From: Bacteroidales bacterium
Lineage (GTDB): Bacteria > Bacteroidota > Bacteroidia > Bacteroidales > Muribaculaceae
Direction: 5' to 3'
Length of the DNA: 64,000 bases
Assembly (NCBI GenBank): GCA_910575545.1
Contig: CAJTFH010000020.1
Location: 1 to 64,000, forward strand
Of this stretch, positions 55,801-64,000 are shown one piece after another. Under the pieces are notes generated by a model that was given only the letters and a program-made list of their open reading frames with translations, had not been told where the DNA came from and did no database searches. Numbering within the stretch: the stretch's first letter is position 1; each line of letters starts with the position of its first letter. A program made the translations under genes and the position numbers.

Positions 55801-56219
55801 TGCAACGATTGAAATGCGAGCCTGATACTGAGTTTGTCGATATACAATGTGATGATGCACTTGCTGACACAGCAAAAAAAGCCTATCAAAAACATGTTGC
55901 CCACTATATCACAGCTACCGATGCAAGCAGAAAGTCAGCGGATGCACTTGCCGTGTTATCATCATTGCGATCACGCACCGATGTAACACAAGAGTCAAAA
56001 AAACTTTTGAAGCAAATAGAAAAACTTGTCAGAGCAAAAGATAATTATGTCATTAAACAGGTAATGAAATTTGAGAACTACCAAGGCTCTCTCTTTGGTG
56101 CTGATGATGACATAAATGCGCTCCTTGATGCAGCTCTATCAAATTTAGCTAACCGCGCTCAGGCAAAACGAGGAGATGCTAAACTCGTACTCTATTCTGA
56201 AACTAAAAGCAATAACTGA
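52809..56219 (+). CDS. PLD-nuclease/SNF2-helicase fusion (restriction-associated)
   Basis: The 1136-residue protein joins an N-terminal phospholipase D-type nuclease (about 1-190; LHAKCYIF with H133 and K135, GSSNFTLKGLQGNAE) to an SNF2 ATPase. The helicase has Walker A GLGKT (296-300), DESHN (396-400), LSATPQNN and motif VI QRIGRVNRIGS (846-856). A helical region and a ~150-residue C-terminus with no family name I can support follow. Such proteins pair with adenine methylases in restriction-like islands. It lies 3 bp before the methylase and begins the long operon. It has one PLD motif, so dimerisation would be needed for nuclease activity. Confidence 0.88.
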   Translation: MANALIDNSERFLLVKYIKELVSHPECNHIMIATGYWDLPGTALIYEELKDFFARGGKLDLLIGQEPQLQYYQASREAHRFPDFYIQRDVNTLTDEYKPIGKLIIDNALTEENSSGKFEIRVYGQGEHKEFLHAKCYIFLGNNHTLATGIVGSSNFTLKGLQGNAELNYLEENGNSVAAPYTDYSTSKSHKAWFEELWQNSELWSGKFIKNILKPSPIGVEIEKDNEVEKSLSPYEVYIKYLQLQFGDMIDANTSEVLKSYLPPSFNTLEYQLDAVKQCFSVMKRFGGFILGDVVGLGKTVVGVLLIRHFLENAETLGRVRKVLIVTPPAIKKAWEKTIKDFDNDNPRNNIELSVDFVTTGSIGKITEELENTDDIEDSDEIENIEFRNYGMVLIDESHNFRNSETQKYKAIDDLIGLINPTPYVALLSATPQNNSPKDLYNQIRLFQRTPNNSNLPNVEGGKLDSLFNAMERRFKEARGISQDTNEGKAEARAIVKEVSEKIRNCVLNDLVVRRTRTDIRNLYGEDAELLKFPTVKGPHKLEYQMDEELSRLFADTVDAICPPATGESFDPDKHIGFYRYAAITQFVNSDNKKLYEKRNLTVDSITRRLQRIMRILLVKRLESSLVAFKKTLENLNRYNDVMIDMLQHDCVFICPDIDVNKLHNEHKGNFAAFKAVVEAAIEHKGGNNRCFKASDFNESYLEDLQKDRLRIGSLLERWRENTEDPKFDRFKDAINPELFNPEINNPSGANKPRLAIFTEAIDTLKSLERALKAKGHKVLSITAQNRTEMQEAIEANFDANCKPENRRDDYDVIVTTEVLAEGVNLHRSNVILNYDAPWNATRLMQRIGRVNRIGSTEDFVHVFNFFPSDEGNSQIRLIEKAYAKLQSFHEMFGEDNKVFSEREELVEHDLQHFVDGDESPFGPFIKELKAYQDNSSERYDYIASVDADGLGGVLQTSEENNYGIFVFTDNSQELISVAVEKTQEDTSSHIISSLATMQRLKCEPDTEFVDIQCDDALADTAKKAYQKHVAHYITATDASRKSADALAVLSSLRSRTDVTQESKKLLKQIEKLVRAKDNYVIKQVMKFENYQGSLFGADDDINALLDAALSNLANRAQAKRGDAKLVLYSETKSNN

Positions 56220-56221
56220 CT

Positions 56222-59200
56222 ATGGAACTCAAGCATAAGTTAGAAAAGATATTTAACAATGATTATCCCGGAACTGACCGTTTCATAGCGGATGTTATTG
56301 TGCCAATCTTCGGCAATGAAATCGAATATATAAACGATGACCTTGCCGAGAGAGAAAACTATGCGGAAAAAGCTAAAAATGCTGGAATCAGGCACATCAA
56401 ATATATCGGAGACCTTACGGAAAAGAACTATAATGCTGATAATATCGCCCTTCTTGATGTAACCCTCGATGATTCTAAGAATATAGAGCGTTCTCGTGTC
56501 AATATTCAGCAGCTTATCCGTTCCATAATGGATTATCGTCAGCACCTTATGATTGTATTCCATTACGAGGATGTCGTTGATAAGCAATGGAGATTCTCTT
56601 ACGCTCATAAAGGCGATTCATTAAAAGACTCCACATCTGCCAAACGCTACACCTACGTTTTTGGACGTGATTATCGTGGTCGTACAGCAGCAGAGCGATT
56701 TGAAGTCCTTTCTAAGAGCCCACGAAGGGATGAAGACTTTGAAAAGGCTTTTTCTGTTGCCGCACTTAGTGATGAGTTTTTTGATAAATACCGTGATATC
56801 TATGCCGATTTTGTTCAGTATATCACCGGAAAACGATACGAGAAAGTCAAAAATAAGTGGGAGGAAGTCAAGAAAGATGAACCAAACACTGAAATTTTTT
56901 CGCAATTCAATAACGATGATAAACGGGTAAGAGACTACATTAAGAAGATGCTTGGTCGTCTGACATTCCTCTGTTTTCTGCAAAGAAAAGGCTGGATGAA
57001 TAACGATCGGAACTTCTTACAGAATCTGTATCAGACATCTCTTCTTCAGGCTGATTTTCTTGATGCAGTTTTGGAACCTTTGTTCTTTGGCGTATTAAAT
57101 ACTCCACCCGAAAAACGTAAGGAAGTATTTGTAAAGAATGGTTGGAATACTGATTTAGTGGCGGAATGGAGTGAAATCCCATATCTTAATGGAGGTCTAT
57201 TTGAACAGACCCATGAAGATAAACTTACTGTCAAGTTCCCAAAAAATTTTTTCCAAGAGTTGTTTAAGTTTTTAGGGGAGTATAATTTCACTATTGATGA
57301 GAACGATCCGGATGATGCCGAGATTGGCATTGACCCGGAAATGTTAGGACGTGTATTCGAGAGCCTTCTTGAAGATAACAAAGACAAAGGAGCTTTCTAT
57401 ACGCCTAAAGAGATTGTTCAATATATGTGCCGCCAGAGCATTATCGAATATCTTAAAACTCATACCGAGCAATCGCTTCACGCCGATATTGAAGACTTAA
57501 TTAATAAAGGGCTCGTCAATCATGCTCTGCAAAGTAAGGATAATGCAAGAACTCTTTATAAACTTCTTAAAGAGGTAACGGTGTGCGATCCGGCAATCGG
57601 TTCGGGGGCATTCCCTATGAGTATTCTCAATATCCTATTTACGGCGCGTCAGCACCTATACGGATTCCTCAAAGAATCAGAGCCGTTTAATCCTCTCGAA
57701 GTAAAGAAAGATATTATTAGGGACAATATCTACGGTGTGGATATTGAACAAGGTGCAGTTGATATTGCTCGGCTTAGATTTTGGCTTGCTATTCTTGTTG
57801 AAGAGCAGTTTGCAACGCCATTGCCTAACCTTGATTATAGAATCGTGAGGGGTAATTCTCTAATCACTACATTTAATGACGAGTATATTCAACTACCCGA
57901 TAATCCTGACGGTAGAACCAAACTTGCTAAACTCAAGAAGGAACTCCATCAACTCCAAAACGATTTATTTGACCTGAATGGAGATGCGAAACTCCAACGC
58001 GAAATAGAAATCAAATGTAAGATACTGGATATTCTTAAAGTTCAGCTTGGCATTGATAAAGCTAATGCTCAGGCAGAAGGTAGAATTGAATCTGATATAT
58101 TTGAGGATAAAAATTTGTCCGGAAAAGCATTAAAGAAAGCCAAACAAGCTCGTGCAATAGAAGAAATTAAGAGCAAAAGCCTTTTTGCTCTTAATAACCT
58201 TATAACATCGTTGACTACCCCTGCCACCTCATTGGCAGATAGAGCACAGATTGACATCAAGTTCTTTGACTGGAAAATTGTATTTAGCAATATCTTTAGT
58301 GATGATGCTAATGCCTCCGGTTTTGACATTGTTATTGGTAATCCGCCATATATAGTATATGAGGGTACAAATACATCGGATTTGCCAATTCTAAAAGCTA
58401 TTCGAGAATATAAATCTGCGTTTGGGGGAAAGCTTAACGCATATAAGGTTTTTGTCGCTAGCGCTTCTAATATTTTGTGTAAACCGAATGGTATTGTGGA
58501 TTTAATATTCCAGAACTCATTTTTGGCTGATAAACAGGCAACGCTGTTAAGACGCGATATCCTTTTGACTCATAAGGTTATTAGACTCGATTCTTTCCCA
58601 GAGCGTGATAATAAAAAGAAACGCGTTTTTGAAAGTGCAAAAATGAGCGTGTGTATATTATGTGCCCAAAAAGGCCTCTCTTCGTCTGAAAGTTTCACTG
58701 TGAATTTTTGGGATGATAGGCATATGACATCTGGTCTTAAAACTCGGTTCTCATTTAATGACATTCAATTAATAGATCCTGTAAACTATAGTATTCCTAG
58801 ATTGGCCTTGGCTAACATTCCTTTAATTGCTAAAATGGCAAAGAAGAATGATATACATTTAAATTGCTACCAAGGAGAACTCAACGTGTCTGTTCACAAG
58901 GAATATTTTACGAAGAATCCTGCATTTCCAGCAATATTAAAAGGAGCATCGATTCAACGTTACTACTATACTTTTAATATGAGTCAGGGTGTTATTGAAT
59001 ATGTGGATGAACCAAAATACTTATCTAGATTTGGCACTTCCGAGAAATCTCAACATCATACAAGTCCTCGTATAGTAATGCAAGGTATGACAGGTGCAAA
59101 CGATAAAGTTAGACTCGTTAGTGCACTTGTGCCGAGTGGATATTACCTTGCTCATTCATGTAACTATATAGTTCCATGTGATGAGATTGATTTAGTTGCA

Positions 59201-59533
59201 TTGCTAGCTATATTAAATTCAAAGGCAATGAATTGGTATTTCAGATGTTTCAGTACTAATAGCAACGTCAATAGTTATGAGGTTGAAAATCTCCCAATAC
59301 CTAGATTAGATAGAAGACAAGAGGAATTACTCTATGATTTAGTAACCAATGTTACTGAAGAAAAACAAAAAAATCCCACAGTTGATACTTCATCCAACGA
59401 GTCATTAATAGATATCATTGTATATCATCTCTACAATTTGATTTACGATGAAGTCCTCATCATTGATCCACAAACACCAATCTCTCGCGATGAGTATGAA
59501 TCGTTTAATATAGACACTTATGGACAATCGTGA
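56222..59533 (+). CDS. Eco57I-type adenine-specific DNA methyltransferase
   Basis: The 1103-residue protein is a predicted N6-adenine methylase. SAM-binding motif I is CDPAIGSGAFPMSIL (D456), and the catalytic NPPY is VIGNPPYIVYEG (707-710). Between them lies a charged coiled coil (about 570-655). The N-terminal ~400 residues include YGRDY-like beta segments and ENDPDDAEIGIDPEMLGRVFESLLED, a block typical of large restriction methylases. The C-terminal ~250 residues are a likely target-recognition region (LISR-type end SRDEYESFNIDTYGQS). No separate endonuclease motif is obvious. It probably acts with the PLD-SNF2 protein. Confidence 0.9.
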   Translation: MELKHKLEKIFNNDYPGTDRFIADVIVPIFGNEIEYINDDLAERENYAEKAKNAGIRHIKYIGDLTEKNYNADNIALLDVTLDDSKNIERSRVNIQQLIRSIMDYRQHLMIVFHYEDVVDKQWRFSYAHKGDSLKDSTSAKRYTYVFGRDYRGRTAAERFEVLSKSPRRDEDFEKAFSVAALSDEFFDKYRDIYADFVQYITGKRYEKVKNKWEEVKKDEPNTEIFSQFNNDDKRVRDYIKKMLGRLTFLCFLQRKGWMNNDRNFLQNLYQTSLLQADFLDAVLEPLFFGVLNTPPEKRKEVFVKNGWNTDLVAEWSEIPYLNGGLFEQTHEDKLTVKFPKNFFQELFKFLGEYNFTIDENDPDDAEIGIDPEMLGRVFESLLEDNKDKGAFYTPKEIVQYMCRQSIIEYLKTHTEQSLHADIEDLINKGLVNHALQSKDNARTLYKLLKEVTVCDPAIGSGAFPMSILNILFTARQHLYGFLKESEPFNPLEVKKDIIRDNIYGVDIEQGAVDIARLRFWLAILVEEQFATPLPNLDYRIVRGNSLITTFNDEYIQLPDNPDGRTKLAKLKKELHQLQNDLFDLNGDAKLQREIEIKCKILDILKVQLGIDKANAQAEGRIESDIFEDKNLSGKALKKAKQARAIEEIKSKSLFALNNLITSLTTPATSLADRAQIDIKFFDWKIVFSNIFSDDANASGFDIVIGNPPYIVYEGTNTSDLPILKAIREYKSAFGGKLNAYKVFVASASNILCKPNGIVDLIFQNSFLADKQATLLRRDILLTHKVIRLDSFPERDNKKKRVFESAKMSVCILCAQKGLSSSESFTVNFWDDRHMTSGLKTRFSFNDIQLIDPVNYSIPRLALANIPLIAKMAKKNDIHLNCYQGELNVSVHKEYFTKNPAFPAILKGASIQRYYYTFNMSQGVIEYVDEPKYLSRFGTSEKSQHHTSPRIVMQGMTGANDKVRLVSALVPSGYYLAHSCNYIVPCDEIDLVALLAILNSKAMNWYFRCFSTNSNVNSYEVENLPIPRLDRRQEELLYDLVTNVTEEKQKNPTVDTSSNESLIDIIVYHLYNLIYDEVLIIDPQTPISRDEYESFNIDTYGQS

Positions 59534-59537
59534 TTGT

Positions 59538-59870
59538 ATGAAAGCATTTGGAGAATGGCTATGCTCCATCGCTCCGAACTCATTGGCTAAATCTCTGACA
59601 CATGACTCTATAAGGTATATGTACGAGCGAGATTTTGTAATTGTTACTAATTTATGCAATGGCTTTTGGGAAAACCCCACTATATAAATTAAGACAATAG
59701 ATGGAGCCAAAGAACGCTATAAAGAAGTCAATAGAGCGTTGTTAGAAATCTCCCCTCTAGCCGAAGATGAGAAGGAAAAGGTATCAGCCCAAATCGATCT
59801 CAATGCTGAAGAGCAAAAGAAGATATGGATAAATATTCTTCAATTAAAAGGTATAACTATAACTGAGTAA
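59538..59870 (+). pseudogene. Split small ORF between methylase and membrane gene
   Basis: An ATG 4 bp after the methylase stop starts 49 codons (MKAFGEWLCSIAPNSLAKSL...) that end in TAA at 59685-59687. The same frame continues without another stop for 60 codons, with a charged helix (DGAKERYKEVNRALLEISPL, EEQKKIWINILQLKG), ending TAA at 59868-59870. The second half has no ATG. I read it as one ~109-residue gene with a nonsense mutation, or a short ORF followed by a remnant. No family is recognised. Confidence 0.4.
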
Positions 59871-59880
59871 TAGGAAATAT

Positions 59881-60378
59881 ATGTGTCTATACTGTAATGT
59901 AAATACTGAAATGATACCAGTATCTACCGTCTGGTGGATTGTAGTAATATCCGTTTTAGCAACCTTCATAATTTCGTGGTTTCTATTCCATCACCTATGG
60001 TTTAAGAAAAGCTCCTATCCGAAATTCTCGCAAAGATTGGAATATCTTGTTATTTGGTCTGGAAGTTGGATACAACGATTGTGGTATCTAATCCTATTAA
60101 TCGGAAGTACTATTTACTTTCTTAATCATATGGAACAATGTATGGATTTAACGTTTTCTACAGCGTTCAATGGTAAAAATGTTATTTTCATATTTTGGTT
60201 GGGACTTTTACTTCTGCCTCTTTTTGAAAAATTTGAAATTTTTGGAATTAGTTTAAAAATTAAGCGACAGACTGAGGTCTCAATAAATGCAGCTTATAAT
60301 GCAATCAATAATGAGCGTATAATGGACGCTGATGAATTAGATCAGTTACATAGAAATGGAGGCCAAAATGAACAGTAA
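59881..60378 (+). CDS. Small membrane protein, unknown
   Basis: The 165-residue protein has probably three transmembrane helices: VSTVWWIVVISVLATFIISW (about 14-34), IQRLWYLILLIGSTIYFLNHM (about 64-84) and VIFIFWLGLLLLPLF (about 100-115). The rest is a hydrophilic C-terminal tail of about 50 residues (FEIFGISLKIKRQTEVSINAA...). No enzyme or transporter motif is seen. It starts 10 bp after the split ORF and its stop overlaps the next gene. A membrane-acting effector or anchor in the defense operon is speculative. Confidence 0.7.
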   Translation: MCLYCNVNTEMIPVSTVWWIVVISVLATFIISWFLFHHLWFKKSSYPKFSQRLEYLVIWSGSWIQRLWYLILLIGSTIYFLNHMEQCMDLTFSTAFNGKNVIFIFWLGLLLLPLFEKFEIFGISLKIKRQTEVSINAAYNAINNERIMDADELDQLHRNGGQNEQ

Positions 60379-60625
60379 CCATAATATATTAGATGGAGCC
60401 ATACGACAAGGGATAAATCTAATGAGAAATCCTAACTTGTCAGAACAACAATTTAATATATGGCTAGAGTATTCAAAAAACTTATTAGGTCTTGCTTCGA
60501 AAAATAATGCGTTAATGATAAATTATCATACAGTTATTTATGCTGCGACCAACAGGAACCTTATGCCGTATCAAAAATTAAGTATGTGCCTTCAATACTT
60601 AATAAGTATTCAATACACGCTATAA
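60368..60625 (+). CDS. Small helical protein, unknown
   Basis: The 85-residue protein starts MNSNHNILDGAIRQGINLM, overlapping the membrane-protein gene by 11 bp. It is helix-rich (SEQQFNIWLEYSKNLLGLASK), without a signal peptide. An upstream ATG at 60356 would add four residues. The overlap suggests coupled translation. No family recognised. Confidence 0.55.
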   Translation: MNSNHNILDGAIRQGINLMRNPNLSEQQFNIWLEYSKNLLGLASKNNALMINYHTVIYAATNRNLMPYQKLSMCLQYLISIQYTL

Positions 60626-60629
60626 AGAT

Positions 60630-60806
60630 ATGTCAACACTGAGCGAACTGTATATCACAATGGAGAATTTGCGTAAGCTCAACCTCCCCATTGATGAACG
60701 GCTTAAACAGGAAGCCGCGAAACTTGAAGAGGATCTCATACGCACCGAGATTCTCCCTGAAATGTATGTGCCTAACGTCTTTAACAATTATAGTACCGAG
60801 ATTTAA
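60630..60806 (+). CDS. 58-residue coiled-coil protein, unknown
   Basis: The protein begins MSTLSELYITMENLRKLNL and is highly charged and helical (DERLKQEAAKLEEDLIRTEI), ending VPNVFNNYSTEI. It starts 4 bp after the previous stop codon and ends 2 bp before the NTPase start. Its GC-rich codons (CGCACCGAGATTCTCCC) differ from the AT-rich flanks, so it may have been acquired from another module. A connector or antitoxin-like role is only a guess. Confidence 0.55.
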   Translation: MSTLSELYITMENLRKLNLPIDERLKQEAAKLEEDLIRTEILPEMYVPNVFNNYSTEI

Positions 60807-60808
60807 GT

Positions 60809-63800
60809 ATGGCAATTCTCTCCGATATTATTAGTGCTTTAGGCCGAATAGATGCAGCTCTTTTCCAACAATTAGGGGATGAGCTTTTAACTGCTATTTA
60901 TAAACCGATAAACATTGAGTCTCGAGGGACAAAAAAAGGACAAGTTAAAACACGTAAAGGCAGTCCTGATACTATCCTTTCAATGTGCAGTGGGAAAATA
61001 TTAATAGAATATACCACACAGTCAGATCATCCCCAAAAACAGTTTATAGCTAAGTTAAAAGGAGATATTACATCTTGTCTTAACGTCAAGAAAACAAGAA
61101 TTCCGATAGAAGAAATAAAAGAGATTATATTGTTTTCTAATCAAAGAATCACTATAGATATTCAAGATAATCTAAGAAACTACCTATGCGCGCAATATCC
61201 AGCTATAAAACTGACAATATTCTCAATAGATGATATTGCTACTAAATTACAAGACACTCCGCGTCTGTTACATGAATATTTAGGGATAGAAACATTTCCG
61301 GGCTTAGTTGAGATATATTCTTTTATTAAGCGCTACTCGTCTCCAAAATTCACATATCTAACACCAATTGATAATCCATATTTTGAATTAGAAACTCAAC
61401 CAGTTTCAAAAGGAGCCGAAATATTGGAATCAAATGATTTCTTCATAATATCCGGAGAACCTGGCATGGGTAAAACACGTTATGCTGTTGAGATTGCGAA
61501 TGCTTATTCCGACAAAACAGGAGCAAAAACCTTTGTCATAGAAGAAACAAATCGTCATATAAATGATATTTTAAGTAGTATTGATAATAGTACATCTTAC
61601 TTATTTATTATTGATGATGCAAATAGAACCGCTATTTGGGAAGAGGCAATTGAGTTTTATAAGCATTCTCTCAATAATAATGTGAAATTTATTGCGACAG
61701 TTCGTAGTTATGCTCTTGATACTATTATTGCAAAATGTTCAAACTTGGTAAAAGTAGAGCAAATTGAAATGTCTCAATCCCCGGAAGATCTTGCATCAAA
61801 AATCCTTAGCTCGTTTGGTATTACCAATAGGCATTGGCACAAACGCATTAATGATATAACTGGTAAGAATATCAGGTTAGCAGTAATGTGTGCTCAAATT
61901 GCTTTGAATGGGAAAAAGTATAATGAACTAATCAATGTGGAAGGGGTATATGACGAATATTATAAACCCATCTTTAATCATTTAATATCAGATGGAACCA
62001 ATCGCAAACTAATAAAAGTTGTTGCTATTATCTCTTTTTACAAAGTTGTTGATTTAGAGGAGACCTCATTGTTAAACCAAATTGAACAAGTTTTTGGCTT
62101 TGAATCGTCAGAGTTTAAATCTATATGTCGCAAACTTGAGGAATTGGAATGTATAAACATCACTGATTATAATATTGCTACCATACAGGATCAAAATTTT
62201 GGAACGTATGCATTCTATCAATGTTTCTATGTTCTTAAAGAACTGAGTTTATCCCATCTAATTGAGAAACTGCATAATCGACGAGAGCGATTGACGGACA
62301 GTATATTTTCCGTATGGAATTGCTTTCATAAAGAAGAAGTAATGGATTTCTCCCGAAGTTCTATCTCTGATGCGTGGAAAGGTCTGTCAGTTTCTATCAA
62401 AGAAGAACGAGAAAAATGCGAGTTTTTAGAAGTATTGGGAGGTGTAATTCCCACCATGACTTTTACTTATATTAAGAGGTTAATTAAGGAGAATAAGTTT
62501 GATGATTTTAGTCATTCTAATGTAAGTTCAGATAGCATCCTTTCCATACTTTCTCATTTCTCACATTCAGAGGAATCTGACACCGCTACGGCATTAACTC
62601 TAATCGTTGAGTTCTTAAAGGACCATCCTAATAAAATGGAAAGTGCTGTGAGAATAATATCAGAGCACTGGATATATGATGAAATTGACTATGCTAACTC
62701 ATACAAACGTGAAACTAATATCATTGAAACTCTCATAGATTTATCAAAAGATAGTGAAACTGCGTTTGCATTAGCAAGTAAAGTATTGCCATCATTTCTT
62801 AAATTTACCTTCCACTATTCTCGCTCAAAAGGAAGGAACTTTGTATTCGGACGTTATGCAGTGGTTATAACGGATGAACTGAAAGCCAATCGTAAAAGAA
62901 TATGGGAATGGATTAACAGCAATATCGCGAAACTTAATCAGGAGGTATTTCTGAATAATCTTTATGAAGATTTTTATGAAGTAAAATCCATTGCAAAAAA
63001 GCTAGTAAGTACTGAATTGGATCTTCTAAACGATTGTGTTAGCAAACTTAATATCACAGAAGATTTCAATATGTGTGGGAATCTAGCATCTCTTAGTCAG
63101 CGGATAAAAGCTATTTTAGGGAAAGATATACTCCATATAGATTGGTCTAAGGCTAATAGACATTATCTTCTGGACTGTCAAATATGCAAAGATAAAAATC
63201 GACGAAGTAGTAGGGTATGGGAGATTGAACGTAAAAATATTGGCAAGCTCGCAAAAGCAAAATCTTTAAAGGAAATCAAATGTTTAGTAAATGATTTGAT
63301 TAATATAGCTGCCCTCAAAAATATTGAGAATGACTTTAGAATATCGTATGTAATTGAAAGCACATTTGAAATAAGTCAGCTGAAAGGATTTGAACTTTGG
63401 CAGTACTGCATTGATGAGGGATTGAGTTTCATCCCATCTAGAGTTATTGCAATATATCATAGTAAAGGATATAGCTTGATGCAGCTTGTTAAATTTATTA
63501 AATCTCAAAGTCTTGCTCTTAGATCGAACCTAATGTTAGCTTTTGTTGGGATTATTGACAATCCATCTTATATGATACCCGAACATGATTTTTGTGAAGC
63601 GATACGATATCATTCGTTAGAGTGGTTTACTATAAATGGCCTATGTAAAAAATATTATTCTGATGATAAATTTAATAATGGGTGTCGCTCTGTTATGGCA
63701 GCCCTTATAGCCAGAGTGCGTAATGCTTTGTCAATTAATGAATCAGAAGAGTTCCTCTTGAACTTTTGTAAACAATATGAGTCTAAAATAAAACTTGTTG

Positions 63801-64000
63801 AATACGTATATATTAATGCAACTAAGAGCCAAAACAGGTTCGATTATGACCATAAATTACTGAAGTATCTATTGCAAATATCACCTCAATTTTGGGTTGA
63901 ATGTTGCAAAGCCATTCCGATGTTCGTAGAACGACATAATATAAGTCCGTATGAATTTATATGGGATATTGAGAGCTATCCAATAATTATAGAGTTCACA
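60809..64000 (+). CDS. STAND-type NTPase with nuclease-like N-domain (Avs-like), 3' end off window
   Basis: An ATG at 60809 opens a frame with no stop to the window end: 1064 residues, N-terminus to at least mid-protein. The N-terminal ~130 residues show a divergent PD-(D/E)xK arrangement: PD (D54) then ILIEYTTQ (E67, with T in place of the usual K). The P-loop SGEPGMGKTRYA (216-223) and Walker B LFIIDDANR (D269, D270) follow, then long helical repeats (about 350-1064) like the sensor regions of STAND proteins. The pattern matches the Avs/AVAST class in outline, in which NTPases sense phage proteins and activate a nuclease. The exact subfamily is not assigned. It starts 2 bp after the small gene. 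Confidence 0.8.
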   Translation, partial: MAILSDIISALGRIDAALFQQLGDELLTAIYKPINIESRGTKKGQVKTRKGSPDTILSMCSGKILIEYTTQSDHPQKQFIAKLKGDITSCLNVKKTRIPIEEIKEIILFSNQRITIDIQDNLRNYLCAQYPAIKLTIFSIDDIATKLQDTPRLLHEYLGIETFPGLVEIYSFIKRYSSPKFTYLTPIDNPYFELETQPVSKGAEILESNDFFIISGEPGMGKTRYAVEIANAYSDKTGAKTFVIEETNRHINDILSSIDNSTSYLFIIDDANRTAIWEEAIEFYKHSLNNNVKFIATVRSYALDTIIAKCSNLVKVEQIEMSQSPEDLASKILSSFGITNRHWHKRINDITGKNIRLAVMCAQIALNGKKYNELINVEGVYDEYYKPIFNHLISDGTNRKLIKVVAIISFYKVVDLEETSLLNQIEQVFGFESSEFKSICRKLEELECINITDYNIATIQDQNFGTYAFYQCFYVLKELSLSHLIEKLHNRRERLTDSIFSVWNCFHKEEVMDFSRSSISDAWKGLSVSIKEEREKCEFLEVLGGVIPTMTFTYIKRLIKENKFDDFSHSNVSSDSILSILSHFSHSEESDTATALTLIVEFLKDHPNKMESAVRIISEHWIYDEIDYANSYKRETNIIETLIDLSKDSETAFALASKVLPSFLKFTFHYSRSKGRNFVFGRYAVVITDELKANRKRIWEWINSNIAKLNQEVFLNNLYEDFYEVKSIAKKLVSTELDLLNDCVSKLNITEDFNMCGNLASLSQRIKAILGKDILHIDWSKANRHYLLDCQICKDKNRRSSRVWEIERKNIGKLAKAKSLKEIKCLVNDLINIAALKNIENDFRISYVIESTFEISQLKGFELWQYCIDEGLSFIPSRVIAIYHSKGYSLMQLVKFIKSQSLALRSNLMLAFVGIIDNPSYMIPEHDFCEAIRYHSLEWFTINGLCKKYYSDDKFNNGCRSVMAALIARVRNALSINESEEFLLNFCKQYESKIKLVEYVYINATKSQNRFDYDHKLLKYLLQISPQFWVECCKAIPMFVERHNISPYEFIWDIESYPIIIEFT

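Noticed and set aside
52809-60806. DISARM or BREX assignment for the helicase-methylase genes
   Set aside because: The needed partners (DUF1998/drmB and drmA helicase, or pglZ and brxC-like ATPase) are absent, and the PLD is fused to the SNF2 protein. The pair resembles their parts but not the systems.

Overview
The window looks like chromosome from a Bacteroidales gut bacterium, most likely of the Muribaculaceae or a close relative. Supporting this, many promoters carry the Bacteroidetes -7 box (TAnnTTTG) with a TTG about 19-21 bp upstream, Shine-Dalgarno sequences are largely absent, the order yicC-gmk-nadD is present, and several families typical of the phylum occur (DUF4923, DUF5063, DUF6377, PCMD, OstA-like). 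No species is claimed.

From 0 to 46 kb lies GC-rich core genome: a broken Crp-like regulator, an EamA transporter, trigger factor, ftsE-lysC, a complete TolC/HlyD/RND efflux operon with a PII-like partner, a TrkH/TrkA potassium system, a surface-protein cluster (tandem paralogous beta-barrels, a PCMD lipoprotein and a porin-like protein), a tRNA-dihydrouridine synthase, clpP-clpX-recQ, tsaB, yicC-gmk-nadD-DUF5063-ligA, a dicarboxylate symporter, gpmI, fumarase, a lipoprotein, a DUF6377 regulator, a PPIase-OstA-aminopeptidase run, a 5'-nucleotidase and glycerate kinase. Two dispersed non-coding repeats occur here: a 184-bp element (2 copies, 5 differences) with a terminator-like hairpin and a conserved short ORF, and an 86-bp promoter-bearing element (2 copies).

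Two identical tRNA-Arg(ACG) genes at 46.1-46.4 kb mark the boundary. From there to the window end the DNA is more AT-rich and reads as a defense island. It holds a gene remnant, a frameshifted AlbA/Schlafen-type ATPase, an AEP primase-helicase-PLD protein of the TOTE type, and 1.1 kb of non-coding DNA with a possible three-way-junction element, two 54-bp repeats and dense TTGATTG-like motifs. Next come an excisionase-like HTH gene, a 17-bp palindrome overlapping a promoter, and a leader ending in a terminator-like hairpin 7 nt before the next start codon.

That leader opens one long tightly packed co-directional gene set: a PLD-SNF2 helicase, an Eco57I-type methyltransferase, a split small ORF, a four-helix membrane protein, two small proteins and a large STAND-like NTPase (60809 to beyond the window end). 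Its N-terminus looks like a divergent PD-(D/E)xK domain. I consider this set, with its HTH/palindrome/attenuator control region, the best candidate for an undescribed system here. It combines modification/translocation genes with an Avs-like sensor ATPase and a membrane protein. Functions in the island are inferred from motifs only.
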